64,000 bases of DNA from Lachnospiraceae bacterium (GTDB taxonomy: Bacteria > Bacillota > Clostridia > Lachnospirales > Lachnospiraceae), in contig JAIKZI010000066.1 in the NCBI GenBank assembly GCA_024682375.1, positions 1 through 64,000 on the forward strand. Direction: 5' to 3'. The translations under genes and the position numbers were made by a program. Shown here in pieces: positions 40,834 through 51,567 of the stretch. The first letter of the stretch is position 1, and each line of letters opens with the position of its first letter. The notes below the pieces were generated by a model that was not told where the DNA came from, did not search any database, and was given only the letters and a program-made list of their open reading frames with translations.

Positions 40834-43632
40834 TTATTTATTCTTGTTTTTATTCTTTATAATCTTGATCTGTCGCTTTGAAGCATATGATAGAACCGCT
40901 CCTACCTTGTCCTCACATTTGATCATATTAGAAGCATCTGGGAAGTCTCTCTTTAAGTGGATGGCATCGAATTCACACTTTGTAGTACAAAGTCCGCATC
41001 CGATACAACGGTTTTCATCAACCTTTGTAGCTCCACAGCCGAGGCATCTCTTAGCTTCTGTCTTAACCTGTTCTTCTGTGAATGTAAGGCGTAAATCATC
41101 AAATGTCTTTGTAGGATCTCCAGCCTTCATTCCAGGTGTCTGACGAGGTGCATTATCGAAGTTTTCTACCTTTATATCGTCCTTATCAAGTTCTATGAAG
41201 TGACGTAAATCACGGCTAACTGTCATAGACTGGCCTGGATGTACGAATCTATTGATTGAATTCTCTACTATTCTACCCGCACCGATAGCATCGATAGCAA
41301 ATCTAGGTCCTGTATATGCATCACCACCGACAAAGATATCCTCTTCTGCTGTCTGAAGTGTTACAGGATCAGCTTTTGCTGTCATATTTCTATTAAATTC
41401 TACCTTTGTTCCCTTGAGAAGGTCTCCCCACTCAATTGACTGTCCAATACTTAGAAGTACATTTGAACAAGGAACTGTAATAGTTTCGTTCTCATCATAC
41501 TGAGGATTGAATCTTCCATCCGCATCTTTTACAGATGTACACTTCTTGAATACAACTCCAGTAACATGACCGTTTTCTGTAAGAATCTCCTTAGGTCCCC
41601 AACCATTTTTGATGTCGATCCCCCAGTTCTTAGCATCAGCTACTTCATCTTTTGCAGCTGGCATCTCATCTTCACCCTCGAGGCAAAGCATTGTGACTTT
41701 TCCATCAGTAAGTCTAATAGCAGAACCAGCAACATCAATTGCTACATTACCACCACCGACTACAACTACATCGCCGTCCATCTTTGTAAGACGACCAAGG
41801 TTTACATCACGTAAGAAATCAACACCTGTGATAACGCCTTCTGAATCTTCTCCTGGCACGCCAGTCTTTCGACCGCCCTGAGCGCCGATTGCAACATAAA
41901 ATGCCTTGTATCCTTTGTCACGAAGTTCCTGAATAGTGATATCCTTACCAACTTCTGTGTCAAATTTGAATTCAATTCCCATTTCAACCAGGACATCGAT
42001 TTCAGCCTGGATAACATCCTTTTCCAATCTATATGAAGGAATTCCATTTAGGAGCATACCGCCCGCTCTAGATTCCTTTTCAAAGATAGTTACAGGATAT
42101 CCATGCTGTCTTAAGTAAAATGCTGCAGACATTCCCGCTGGGCCTGCACCAATTACAGCAATCTTTTCATCTGTCCAGAATCCACCATCGTCCTTCTCAC
42201 AGATTGGGATATATCTCTTATCTGCATGGAGTTCCTGTGCCGCGATGAATTTCTTGATTTCATCGATAGCAATTGGCTGATCCACTGTACCTCTAGTACA
42301 TGCATCCTCGCATCGTCTATTACAGATAGCACCACATACAGCCGGGAAAGGATTATCCTGCTTGATAAGTTTTAAAGCATCGAGATATCTTCCCTCTGCT
42401 GCCATCTTTACATAACCCTGAACAGCTAGATGAGCTGGACACGCTGTCTTACATGGAGCTGTACCAGAATCATAGCAATTGATTCTGATATCTTCTCTAT
42501 AATTAGGATTCCATTTTTCCGGTCCCCACTTAACATCATCCGGGAGCTCTGAAATTGGATATTTAACTTTTGTACCGTCAGCCTTGCATAGTTTCTGACC
42601 TAGCTTAGCTGCACCGACAGGACATACTTCTACACACTTACCACAAGCTACACAATTTTCAGGTTCCACATATGCTCTATATGCTGAACGTGAAAGGTTA
42701 GGAGTATTGTATAACTGTGAAGTACGAAGCGCATTACATACACCAGGTGCACAGTTACAGATAGCTACGATTTTATCTTCACCATCGATATTTGTAACCT
42801 GATGAACGAAACCATGTCTTTCAGCTCTTTTACAAACCTCAAGTACTTCCTCTCGAGAAATATAGCGACCCATACCTCTCTCAACGCAGTACTCAGCCAT
42901 ATCGCCTACACCGATACAGAATTCTCCAGGAACTTCTCCCGAGCCTTCTCCTCTCATAGACTGCTGAATACGACATGTACACTGTCCTACTGAATATTTA
43001 TCGTATTTATCTAACCAATGAGAAATATGTTCAATACTAACTGACTCATTTTCTGACTCAATAGCTTTTTCAACCGGAATAACATGCATTCCGACACCAG
43101 CACCGCCCAATGGAAGGAGTTCTGTCATTCCTTCTAGAGGCATCTGTGTCATAAGATTGAAAAAAGTAGCAAGTTCTGGATGCTCACTCGTAAGTACCGG
43201 ATTCATCATCATAAACTCGGCAATGCCTGGTACGAAAATTGGGACATCATACTGAAGATGTCCATCTGCATTCTCTCTGTTTGACTCCAAACATCCAATC
43301 CAAAGAAGATGTTTAATCATCTTCTCAGTATCCTCGAGCGACATGTTGTTCATTCTTGCAAGTGCAGGAGCATCATAATTTACCCTAGTCTTTTTGAAAG
43401 AAAGTAAAAACTTAACTTCTTCCTTTGTAAGAACTGCATCAAGAGCCCAATATTCCGGGTCCTGTGAATTCATTGCTCCTGGCAATTTCTTTGGGATACG
43501 ATCTGTAATCATAGCTCCTAATTTCTTTAGAAGCTTGTCCTTTTCTTTGTCCTTTGGAACAAAATTAGGATCTGGAACGTAGTCCCTCTCATTAGTCATT
43601 CGTCTGTCCGCTTTAGTAATTTTTTCGGCCAT
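40834..43632 (-). CDS. FAD-dependent, 4Fe-4S-containing oxidoreductase, copy 1 (near-identical paralog)
   Basis: Same 932-aa length and domain order as 37565-40363. Confidence 0.85.
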   Translation of the reverse strand: MAEKITKADRRMTNERDYVPDPNFVPKDKEKDKLLKKLGAMITDRIPKKLPGAMNSQDPEYWALDAVLTKEEVKFLLSFKKTRVNYDAPALARMNNMSLEDTEKMIKHLLWIGCLESNRENADGHLQYDVPIFVPGIAEFMMMNPVLTSEHPELATFFNLMTQMPLEGMTELLPLGGAGVGMHVIPVEKAIESENESVSIEHISHWLDKYDKYSVGQCTCRIQQSMRGEGSGEVPGEFCIGVGDMAEYCVERGMGRYISREEVLEVCKRAERHGFVHQVTNIDGEDKIVAICNCAPGVCNALRTSQLYNTPNLSRSAYRAYVEPENCVACGKCVEVCPVGAAKLGQKLCKADGTKVKYPISELPDDVKWGPEKWNPNYREDIRINCYDSGTAPCKTACPAHLAVQGYVKMAAEGRYLDALKLIKQDNPFPAVCGAICNRRCEDACTRGTVDQPIAIDEIKKFIAAQELHADKRYIPICEKDDGGFWTDEKIAVIGAGPAGMSAAFYLRQHGYPVTIFEKESRAGGMLLNGIPSYRLEKDVIQAEIDVLVEMGIEFKFDTEVGKDITIQELRDKGYKAFYVAIGAQGGRKTGVPGEDSEGVITGVDFLRDVNLGRLTKMDGDVVVVGGGNVAIDVAGSAIRLTDGKVTMLCLEGEDEMPAAKDEVADAKNWGIDIKNGWGPKEILTENGHVTGVVFKKCTSVKDADGRFNPQYDENETITVPCSNVLLSIGQSIEWGDLLKGTKVEFNRNMTAKADPVTLQTAEEDIFVGGDAYTGPRFAIDAIGAGRIVENSINRFVHPGQSMTVSRDLRHFIELDKDDIKVENFDNAPRQTPGMKAGDPTKTFDDLRLTFTEEQVKTEAKRCLGCGATKVDENRCIGCGLCTTKCEFDAIHLKRDFPDASNMIKCEDKVGAVLSYASKRQIKIIKNKNKNK

Positions 43633-43659
43633 TTTAATATCCCCTCTACTATTAAATGA

Positions 43660-44406
43660 TTAAAGCTGGTCAACCTCCCTTGAAGAATCATCCTGATCAT
43701 CAAAATCAAATGGATCATCAGAATCATCATCGTACTCTGAATCATCGTCGTACTCTGAATCGTCGTCGTACTCTGAATCATCGTCGTACTCTGAATCATC
43801 ATAATCATCTAAGAAATCAGAATTTCCTTCATTTTCATAATAATCAGATAAACCCTTTTGCAGCATATCCTTTACACCGGCACGCTGTGCCCCTCTAAGC
43901 AAAAGTGCAAAGAATAGAATTGTTATAATTATTCCGATTACCCCAGTGCACAATCCCGCAATTGCAAATCCACTTTTTGGTACTTCGAAATCCTTATCTT
44001 TTCTAAGCTGAACTATTCCAAATATGATAGCCAAAATTCCAACTATCAAATTGAAAATGTTAAAGACGAAGAAAATCACGCTAATCACACCTAGCACTAA
44101 ACTTATAATACCAAGAATATTAGTATAATTTCCTTTTCCTCGGTTTAGGTTTGAATAGTTAGATGCTGCTCCATAACGGCTATTTGCATAGCTTTCGCCA
44201 TTATTGTTATTATTTTGACCATAGTTATTATAACCCGAATTATAGGTATTTTGTCTATAGTCATTGTTAAGGTTTTGTCCATTGTTTTCATGGTTTTCCT
44301 GTGAATCACTGGCCTGATTTGACTCACATGTCACATTTTCTTTTGTAGTTTCCTTCTTTTCTTCAGAATCTACTCTTTTTTCCTCATCAAAAATGTTATT
44401 ATCCAT
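43660..44406 (-). CDS. DUF4190-like small membrane protein with acidic repeat tail
   Basis: Asn-rich N-terminus; two TM segments ILGIISLVLGVISVIFFVFNIFNLIVGILAIIFGIVQLRK; SEYDDD repeats at C-terminus. Confidence 0.7.
   Translation of the reverse strand: MDNNIFDEEKRVDSEEKKETTKENVTCESNQASDSQENHENNGQNLNNDYRQNTYNSGYNNYGQNNNNNGESYANSRYGAASNYSNLNRGKGNYTNILGIISLVLGVISVIFFVFNIFNLIVGILAIIFGIVQLRKDKDFEVPKSGFAIAGLCTGVIGIIITILFFALLLRGAQRAGVKDMLQKGLSDYYENEGNSDFLDDYDDSEYDDDSEYDDDSEYDDDSEYDDDSDDPFDFDDQDDSSREVDQL
43724..43795. repeat. Four 18-bp in-frame tandem repeats encoding SEYDDD
   Basis: Units at 43724-43741, 43742-43759, 43760-43777, 43778-43795 (t-c-[ag]-t-c-[ag]-tcgtactctgaa). Confidence 0.95.
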
Positions 44407-44438
44407 GATTTTCTCCGTTCTAATACTGTTATTTTTGA

Positions 44439-46259
44439 CTATTCTACAGTAACAGACTTAGCAAGGTTTCTAGGCTGATCAGGATTTACATCCTTCTCAA
44501 CAGATGTGTAATATGCCAAAATCTGAAGTATAACTGCTGCCTCAAATACAGAAAGTTCATCACGAATTGCTGGAAGTGGAATATGAACATCACAAACTGA
44601 TGGATCTGTGATTTTCTCATCCTTGCTTAGAAGAACTACAAAAGCTCCTCTAGCCTTTACTTCTCTGATATTTGAAATAACCTTCTGATATACATGTTCC
44701 TGAGTAGCAATAGCAATTACAGGAACGCCTTCGCTGATAAGAGCAATTGTTCCATGCTTAAGCTCACCGGCAGCGTATGCCTCTGCATGAATGTATGAAA
44801 TCTCTTTAAGCTTTAGTGCACCTTCCATAGAAAGTGTGTAATCTAAGCCTCTTCCGATGAAGAATGCATCATGTGCATTTGCCATTCTAGCAGCATATGT
44901 ACGAATGATATCTTCCATCTCGAGAACTTTCTTGATTGCATCTGGTACTTTTTTCAAGTCAGCGATGAAGCTTTCAATCTTAGACTTCTCGCAAAGATTG
45001 TTTACAACACCGATACGAGCACCGATTAGATACATCGCTGCAACCTGAACTGTGTATGCCTTTGTAGAAGCAACTGCAATTTCAGGGCCGGCATGTGTAT
45101 AAAGCACATACTTACTCTCACGAGCGATTGTAGAACCTTTTACATTTACAACAGCAAGTGTTCTATCAGTCTTTGTCTTTGCAAGACGTAGTGCCTCAAG
45201 TGTATCAATAGTCTCACCTGACTGAGATACTACGATTACAAGAGTCTTATCTGTGATTGTAGGTCTCTCATATCTAAACTCAGATGCGATTGCCACATTT
45301 ACAGGAAGTCCAATATGATTCTGGATCAAACTTCTTCCTACATTTCCTGCATACATAGCTGTACCACAAGCGATTACTGTTACATCAGTGATACCCTCAA
45401 AAAGTGAATCATCAATTCCATCATCTGAAAAATCAGGAAGATTATTCTTAATTCTGAAGTTTACTGTGTTGGCAAAAGCAGTTGGCTGCTCATGGATTTC
45501 CTTGATCATATAGTGAGGATATCCATTCTTTTCCGCAGTAGAAACATCCCAATCAACCGTAAGATATTCTGGTTCTACTTCCTTGCCTTCTAAGTCATGA
45601 ATTTCGATTCCATCCTTTGTAAGCTTTCCAATGCAGTACTCAGGAAGTACGAAATACTTATTTGTAAACTCGATAAAAGCTGTCAAATCAGAAGCTACAA
45701 ATGCTCCCTGTTCTTTTGTATATGTAGCAACCATAGGGCTGACATTTCTTACGATATAAATCTCGCCCGGATGATTCTTGAACATGATACAAAAAGCGAA
45801 TGAGCCCTTGATATCCTCAAGGCCTTTCTTAATCGCCTCAATGGGATTACCATTAAAGTTTGCATCAAATACTGCTGCCGCAACCTCAGTATCAGTCTCT
45901 GAACGAAGCTTACCCATGAGCTTATACTTCTCAATAAGCTGATGATAATTTTCAATAATTCCATTATGGATAAGAGTTACATTGTTAACTCTATGAGGAT
46001 GAGCGTTTGCATTAGTTACTCCACCGTGAGTAGCCCATCTAGTATGACCAATACCACAAGTTGAGATATTTTCTTCATCTACGATTGCACGTAAATCAGA
46101 TACCTTTCCAGCTGTCTTTCTAACTGAAATATGTCCAGAATTCTCTTTGAAAAAAGCAATTCCGGCACTGTCATATCCTCTATACTCAAGTCTCTGAAGA
46201 CCATCTAAAAGGATATCCTGCGCTGCGCGCTTACCTGTGAATCCAATAATTCCACACAT
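44439..46259 (-). CDS. glmS: Glutamine-fructose-6-phosphate aminotransferase (isomerizing)
   Basis: MCGIIGFTGKRAAQDILLDGLQRLEYRGYDSAG; two SIS domains; DQPRNLAKSVTVE. Confidence 0.97.
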   Translation of the reverse strand: MCGIIGFTGKRAAQDILLDGLQRLEYRGYDSAGIAFFKENSGHISVRKTAGKVSDLRAIVDEENISTCGIGHTRWATHGGVTNANAHPHRVNNVTLIHNGIIENYHQLIEKYKLMGKLRSETDTEVAAAVFDANFNGNPIEAIKKGLEDIKGSFAFCIMFKNHPGEIYIVRNVSPMVATYTKEQGAFVASDLTAFIEFTNKYFVLPEYCIGKLTKDGIEIHDLEGKEVEPEYLTVDWDVSTAEKNGYPHYMIKEIHEQPTAFANTVNFRIKNNLPDFSDDGIDDSLFEGITDVTVIACGTAMYAGNVGRSLIQNHIGLPVNVAIASEFRYERPTITDKTLVIVVSQSGETIDTLEALRLAKTKTDRTLAVVNVKGSTIARESKYVLYTHAGPEIAVASTKAYTVQVAAMYLIGARIGVVNNLCEKSKIESFIADLKKVPDAIKKVLEMEDIIRTYAARMANAHDAFFIGRGLDYTLSMEGALKLKEISYIHAEAYAAGELKHGTIALISEGVPVIAIATQEHVYQKVISNIREVKARGAFVVLLSKDEKITDPSVCDVHIPLPAIRDELSVFEAAVILQILAYYTSVEKDVNPDQPRNLAKSVTVE

Positions 46260-46348
46260 TTTGTTGTTTCTCCTATTAAAAAACCTACTATTTATTCAAA
46301 TACGAATGGAGAAAAAACCACCCCTGATTTTTCCCCTTCGCAAGGAAT

Positions 46349-47365
46349 CTAATTAAATCCCACAAATTTCTGAGACATATGATACAAGCCTAAATAAATT
46401 CTTCTACCCAGACGTCCAGGAAGATTAGATGCTAAACCAAACAATCCCAATCTCATATGCCAGAAAGTCTTAGGGCACTTCTTATGACAATAAGCCCAAA
46501 GATTCTTAACCTTTCTAATATTTTCCTTATCCTTTGACACACATCCAAGTGAAGCACTGACTGTTGTAATCATTTCAAGGAATGAAAGCATATATCTTCT
46601 TAAATATGGTTCATCGATAGACCATACATCATAAGCATCGATAAGAAGCTTGTTAACACGAAGCTGCTGATCAATTCTCTTTATCATAATCTGCTCATTT
46701 ACAGACTGCCCCTCACGTCCAATGTAATATCTATAGAAATCTACATTTAGATAGTAAATTGTTTTTACATATGGAAGTGGAACATATACAAAGAGGTTAT
46801 CCACATAGAAAGTATGCTTTGGAAGTACTAATCCACATTCTCTAAGCATTTCTGTTCTATAAGTAACTGAATGCATCAGAATAGTAAATCCTTTTATCAC
46901 TCTCTTCATATCCTTCCAACCGATGATACGGTCTGTAGGGAAAAGGAGTGTATAAAACATAGTTCTTCTATGGTTTTCCGAAACTTTTTCATAAACATAG
47001 TTAGTAAGAAGCATATCCACAGGATTTCCTTCATTTACCAGTTTCTTTAAAGTCTCAATAACCTTCATATAAGCATCGTAATCTACCCAGTCATCTGAAT
47101 CGACTACTTTGTAATACATACCAGTAGCATTTCTAAGTCCAGCATTTACAGCCTCACCATGTCCACCATTTGGCTGATGAATAGCTTTACAAATTCCTGG
47201 ATATTTTGCTTCATATTCGTCAGCAATCTTTGCTGTATTATCTGTAGATCCATCATCTACAATCAAAATTTCAACATCATCTCCGCCAGGGAGTAGTGAT
47301 TCTATACATTTACTCATATATTCCTCTGAGTTATAGCATGGAATCGCAAAAGTAATTAATTTCAT
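46349..47365 (-). CDS. Glycosyltransferase family 2
   Basis: FAIPCYNSEEYMSKCIESLLPGGDDVEILIVDDGSTDNTA; VDSDDWVD. Confidence 0.92.
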   Translation of the reverse strand: MKLITFAIPCYNSEEYMSKCIESLLPGGDDVEILIVDDGSTDNTAKIADEYEAKYPGICKAIHQPNGGHGEAVNAGLRNATGMYYKVVDSDDWVDYDAYMKVIETLKKLVNEGNPVDMLLTNYVYEKVSENHRRTMFYTLLFPTDRIIGWKDMKRVIKGFTILMHSVTYRTEMLRECGLVLPKHTFYVDNLFVYVPLPYVKTIYYLNVDFYRYYIGREGQSVNEQIMIKRIDQQLRVNKLLIDAYDVWSIDEPYLRRYMLSFLEMITTVSASLGCVSKDKENIRKVKNLWAYCHKKCPKTFWHMRLGLFGLASNLPGRLGRRIYLGLYHMSQKFVGFN

Positions 47366-47480
47366 TTGAGTCAGTCTATTCCTTTCTGTCTCATTTTTTA
47401 CAGAGTTATATCACTCTACATAATCCTAAAAATTATAACCTTTATTCAGGAAAAAATAAAGCACTCATACATACATAAAA

Positions 47481-47510
47481 AAGACGAGATGAACTTAATC
47501 ATCTCGCCTT
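47481..47510 (-). terminator. Terminator after the aminotransferase gene
   Basis: Minus strand ggcgagatgattaagttcatctcgtctttttt. Confidence 0.8.
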
Positions 47511-47528
47511 TTGTCGTGTCATGTGACA

Positions 47529-48815
47529 CTATTTCTTTAATATTTCATCTATTGTTGCAAGTCGCACACACAGAGTAAATACATCCATAGCCGTCTGCAA
47601 TTCCTCGAGCGTCGGGAAGGATGGCGCTATTCGAATCACAGAATCCTTTGGATCTTGACCATATGGAAATGGAGCTCCCGCTCCTGTCAAAGTAACTCCG
47701 AGTGCAAAACACATACTGACAACCTTGGATGCAACATTTGGAATTGTTCTAAATGTAATAAAATAACCGCCGTTTGGATTATTCCAGGTTCCGACATTTT
47801 TTCCCGAAAGATCTCTTTCCAAAGTATTTATTACGCACAAAAACTTAGGTCTTAAAATCTTCGCATGCTTTTTCATATGCTCTCTGATGCCGGCTGCATC
47901 TTTAAAAAATTTGATATGTCTAAGCTGATTAACCTTATCATAACCTATTGTCTGAACTGTCATCGAGCTTATTATATCTTTTTTATTTTCAGGTGATGAA
48001 GCCACTCCTGAAATTCCTGAGCCAGAAAAACTAATCTTTGAAGTAGACATAAATTCAAATACAAGATTTGGATTTCCAGCCTTTTTACATTCCAAAAGGA
48101 TATCCGGAATCTGATCCTGTTTTTCTATTTCATCATAAAGATAATGCACTGCATAAGCATTATCCCAAAAGATTCTAAAGTCCTTTGCGGCAGGTTTTAG
48201 ATTTGCAAATCGCTTTACAACCTCTTCTGAATAAACAATACCTTCTGGATTTGAATATTTAGGTACACACCAGATTCCTTTTACAGAATCATCTTTCACA
48301 TACTCTTCAACCAAATCCATATCAGGGCCATCACTATTCATCGGAATAGGAATCATTTCAAATCCAAAATGTTCGGTTATAGAAAAATGTCTGTCATATC
48401 CAGGAACAGGACATAACCATTTTACTTTTTTAAGCTTTGACCAAGGTTTTTCTCCTAAATATCCAAAAGAAAAACCTCTGGCTATCTGATCATACATAAC
48501 ATTCAAAGATGAATTACCACATACAATCACGCTATTGGGATCACAAGAAACCATAGAAGCCAAAAGTTTCTTTGCACCCTCAAGTCCTTCCAAAACGCCA
48601 TAATTTCTGACATCCATTCCGGAATCTACATCGATAACCTCATCATGCGAGATTGGCGCAAGCATTCCCATGGACAAATCCAGCTGCTCAACGGAAGGCT
48701 TTCCTCGTGCCATATTCAGTGAAAGCTCCATCTTTTCATACTTTTTATATGCAGAAACTAAGCTTTCTTTTTCTTTAAGTAAATCTTCTCTTGTCATCTG
48801 ATCGTATGGAATCAT
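47529..48815 (-). CDS. Class I PLP-dependent aminotransferase (MocR-like/aspartate aminotransferase subgroup)
   Basis: ELSLNMARGKPSVEQLDLS; YSNPEG; DNAYAVH; STSKISFSGSGISG. Confidence 0.88.
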   Translation of the reverse strand: MIPYDQMTREDLLKEKESLVSAYKKYEKMELSLNMARGKPSVEQLDLSMGMLAPISHDEVIDVDSGMDVRNYGVLEGLEGAKKLLASMVSCDPNSVIVCGNSSLNVMYDQIARGFSFGYLGEKPWSKLKKVKWLCPVPGYDRHFSITEHFGFEMIPIPMNSDGPDMDLVEEYVKDDSVKGIWCVPKYSNPEGIVYSEEVVKRFANLKPAAKDFRIFWDNAYAVHYLYDEIEKQDQIPDILLECKKAGNPNLVFEFMSTSKISFSGSGISGVASSPENKKDIISSMTVQTIGYDKVNQLRHIKFFKDAAGIREHMKKHAKILRPKFLCVINTLERDLSGKNVGTWNNPNGGYFITFRTIPNVASKVVSMCFALGVTLTGAGAPFPYGQDPKDSVIRIAPSFPTLEELQTAMDVFTLCVRLATIDEILKK

Positions 48816-48885
48816 ATCGGCTCCTTATGAAAACTTGTCTTCATATCAAATATAAATATACGGTCAAAATGAATTTAATTCAATG

Positions 48886-51471
48886 TTAAATTTCAACAAT
48901 AAGTTTGTCAGAATCGGCATCATAATTTACTTTAAGGACTGATTTAGGTTTTACATTTCCTTCCAAAATAACCTTTGCAATCAAAGTCTCTACAGACTTT
49001 TCAAGGAATCTCTTCAAAGGTCTTGCACCAAACTGTGGTTCATAGCCCCTATCGCTAATATACTTTATAGCCGAATCACTAAGAACACATTCAAGTTCCT
49101 TATCTGCAAGTCTACGATTTAAATCCTTCATTTGAAGATCAATAATTCTATTGATATTATCTTTTGTCAGTGGCTTGAACATGATAATTTCATCCAAACG
49201 GTTTAAAAACTCCGGTCTGAATGAAGCCTTAAGTGTCATATCAACAGCAGTCCTTGCATCTTCAGTTATTTCTCCATCTTCGCCTATACCATTCAACAGA
49301 TTTTCAGAGCCGATATTAGATGTAAGAATAATAATTGTATTCTTGAAATCTACAGTTCTACCCTGTGAATCGGTAATTCGTCCATCATCTAGAACCTGGA
49401 GAAGAACATTCCATACATCCGGATGAGCTTTTTCCACTTCATCGAAAAGAACTACCGAATAAGGTTTTCTTCTAACGGCTTCTGTTAGCTGACCGCCTTC
49501 GTCATATCCAACATATCCCGGAGGAGCTCCAATTAGACGTGACACTGAATATTTCTCCATGTACTCCGACATGTCAATTCTGACCATGTTTGCTTCATTA
49601 TCAAAAAGTGTTGCAGCAAGTGTCTTTGCAAGTTCTGTCTTACCTACACCAGTAGGTCCCAAGAACAGGAATGAACCGATTGGCTTGGACGGATCTTTAA
49701 TACCTGCACGGGATCTGATAATAGATTCAGTAACAAGTTTTACTGCTTCATCCTGTCCAACAACTCTCTTATGAAGTTCAGTATCGAGATGAAGTACCTT
49801 GTTTCGTTCTGTTTCATTTAGCTTTGAAACTGGTATTCCCGTCCATCTGGAGACGATTTCTGCAATCTCATCTTCAGTAACATTCTCATGAATGAGCGAG
49901 ATATCCTTTACCTCGATATTCTTCTCTTCCTCTTCGAGTTTCTTCTCAAGCTCAGGCAGGCGACCATACTGAAGCTCGGCTGCCTTGTCTAAATTATATT
50001 CCTGCTTTGCTTTTGCGATTTCATTCTTTACAGATTCAATCTGTTCACGAAGCTCTGAAACACCAGTCAGAGACTTCTTCTCGTTATCCCACTGGGCCTT
50101 CATGACATTCAGTTTATCTTTGTACTCAGACAACTCTTTCTGAAGTTCAACAAGACGCTGTTTTGAAAGATTATCGGTTTCTTTTTTCAAAGCAGTCTCT
50201 TCGATTGAAAGCTGCATTACCTTACGATTAAGTTCATCCACTTCTTCTGGCATAGAATCCATTTCAGTCTTTATAGATGCGCAAGCCTCATCAACCAGGT
50301 CGATAGCCTTGTCAGGAAGGAATCTATCAGAAATATATCTATCGGAAAGTGTAGCCGCGGCGACAAGTGCAGCATCTGCAATCTTTACACCATGGAAAAC
50401 TTCATATCTGTCTTTCAAACCACGAAGGATAGATATAGTATCTTCGACTGTAGGTTCATCAATCATAACCGGCTGGAATCGTCTGGCCAAAGCGGAATCT
50501 TTTTCAATATTCTCACGATACTCGTTTAACGTCGTTGCACCGATACAGTGAAGCTCACCACGGGCAAGCATCGGCTTTAACATATTTCCTGCATCGAGAG
50601 AACCTTCTGTCTTTCCGGCACCGACTATAGTATGAAGTTCATCGATGAAGAGAATGATTTCGCCGTTTGAATTCTTCACTTCATTTAAAACAGCCTTCAA
50701 TCTCTCCTCGAACTCACCTCTATACTTTGCACCAGCGACGAGGGATCCCATTTCGAGGGAAAAAATCTTCTTATTCTTCAAATTGTCCGGCACATCGCCA
50801 TTTACAATACGCTGAGCCAGTCCTTCTACAGCAGCGGTCTTTCCTGTACCCGGTTCACCGATCAGGACAGGATTATTCTTTGTCTTTCTGGAAAGAATAC
50901 GGATGATATTTCTGATTTCTGAATCACGTCCGATTACAGGATCAAGCTTACCGTCACGAGCTCGCTCAACCATATCAAATCCATATTTTTCCAATGTATC
51001 ATATGTATCTTCTGGATTATCCGTAGTCACTTTCTGATTTCCTCTAACTTCAGACAACGCAGTGAGAAACCTCTCTCTGGTCAATCCGAATTCTTTAAAT
51101 TTGTTCTTTATAGTCTTGCTAGGTTTCTGGATCATCGCCAAAAACAGATGCTCGACAGAGACGTACTCGTCGCCCATAGCTCTAGCTTCATTTTCTGCAA
51201 AGTTCAGAGCATCGTTCAGCTCTCTACCCATGTAGATTTCTCCGCCACTTACCTTTGTAAGGCTGCGGACCATTTCTTCTACATCATTTTTAAAATAAGT
51301 CAGGTCTATTTCCATCTTCTCGATAAGTCTAGGAATCAGCCCGTCTTCCTGTCTGAGGAGCGCGAGTAGGAGATGCTCTTCAGTCAACTCCTGATTACCA
51401 TATTCGGAAGCGATACTAGAAATATCATTAATCGCTTCGATGGATTTCTGTGTAAATTTCTGGATATTCAT
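48886..51471 (-). CDS. clpB: ATP-dependent chaperone ClpB
   Basis: Two AAA Walker A motifs ([30 protein letters not shown]); coiled-coil middle domain; [15 protein letters not shown]-terminus. Confidence 0.97.
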   Translation of the reverse strand: MNIQKFTQKSIEAINDISSIASEYGNQELTEEHLLLALLRQEDGLIPRLIEKMEIDLTYFKNDVEEMVRSLTKVSGGEIYMGRELNDALNFAENEARAMGDEYVSVEHLFLAMIQKPSKTIKNKFKEFGLTRERFLTALSEVRGNQKVTTDNPEDTYDTLEKYGFDMVERARDGKLDPVIGRDSEIRNIIRILSRKTKNNPVLIGEPGTGKTAAVEGLAQRIVNGDVPDNLKNKKIFSLEMGSLVAGAKYRGEFEERLKAVLNEVKNSNGEIILFIDELHTIVGAGKTEGSLDAGNMLKPMLARGELHCIGATTLNEYRENIEKDSALARRFQPVMIDEPTVEDTISILRGLKDRYEVFHGVKIADAALVAAATLSDRYISDRFLPDKAIDLVDEACASIKTEMDSMPEEVDELNRKVMQLSIEETALKKETDNLSKQRLVELQKELSEYKDKLNVMKAQWDNEKKSLTGVSELREQIESVKNEIAKAKQEYNLDKAAELQYGRLPELEKKLEEEEKNIEVKDISLIHENVTEDEIAEIVSRWTGIPVSKLNETERNKVLHLDTELHKRVVGQDEAVKLVTESIIRSRAGIKDPSKPIGSFLFLGPTGVGKTELAKTLAATLFDNEANMVRIDMSEYMEKYSVSRLIGAPPGYVGYDEGGQLTEAVRRKPYSVVLFDEVEKAHPDVWNVLLQVLDDGRITDSQGRTVDFKNTIIILTSNIGSENLLNGIGEDGEITEDARTAVDMTLKASFRPEFLNRLDEIIMFKPLTKDNINRIIDLQMKDLNRRLADKELECVLSDSAIKYISDRGYEPQFGARPLKRFLEKSVETLIAKVILEGNVKPKSVLKVNYDADSDKLIVEI

Positions 51472-51524
51472 ATACTACCCTCCTTTTTATCAAGGATATA
51501 TCCTAATATTTCTATCTAAAAATG

Positions 51525-51553
51525 GTTATAGCATCTTTTGTTAGCACTGTCAA
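51525..51553 (-). promoter_or_regulatory. Sigma-A promoter of clpB
   Basis: Minus strand TTGACA-N17-TATAAC. Confidence 0.85.
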
Positions 51554-51567
51554 CAGGTGAGTGCTAA
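51541..51567. promoter_or_regulatory. CIRCE element (HrcA operator)
   Basis: TTAGCACTG-TCAACAGGT-GAGTGCTAA; consensus TTAGCACTC-N9-GAGTGCTAA with one mismatch. Confidence 0.95.

Noticed and set aside
43656-43898. 80-aa His/Arg-rich plus-strand ORF
   Set aside because: Product of reading the SEYDDD minisatellite on the opposite strand.
46260-46348. Possible glmS ribozyme upstream of glmS
   Set aside because: Only ~89 bp separate glmS from the upstream gene, with no recognisable ribozyme core.
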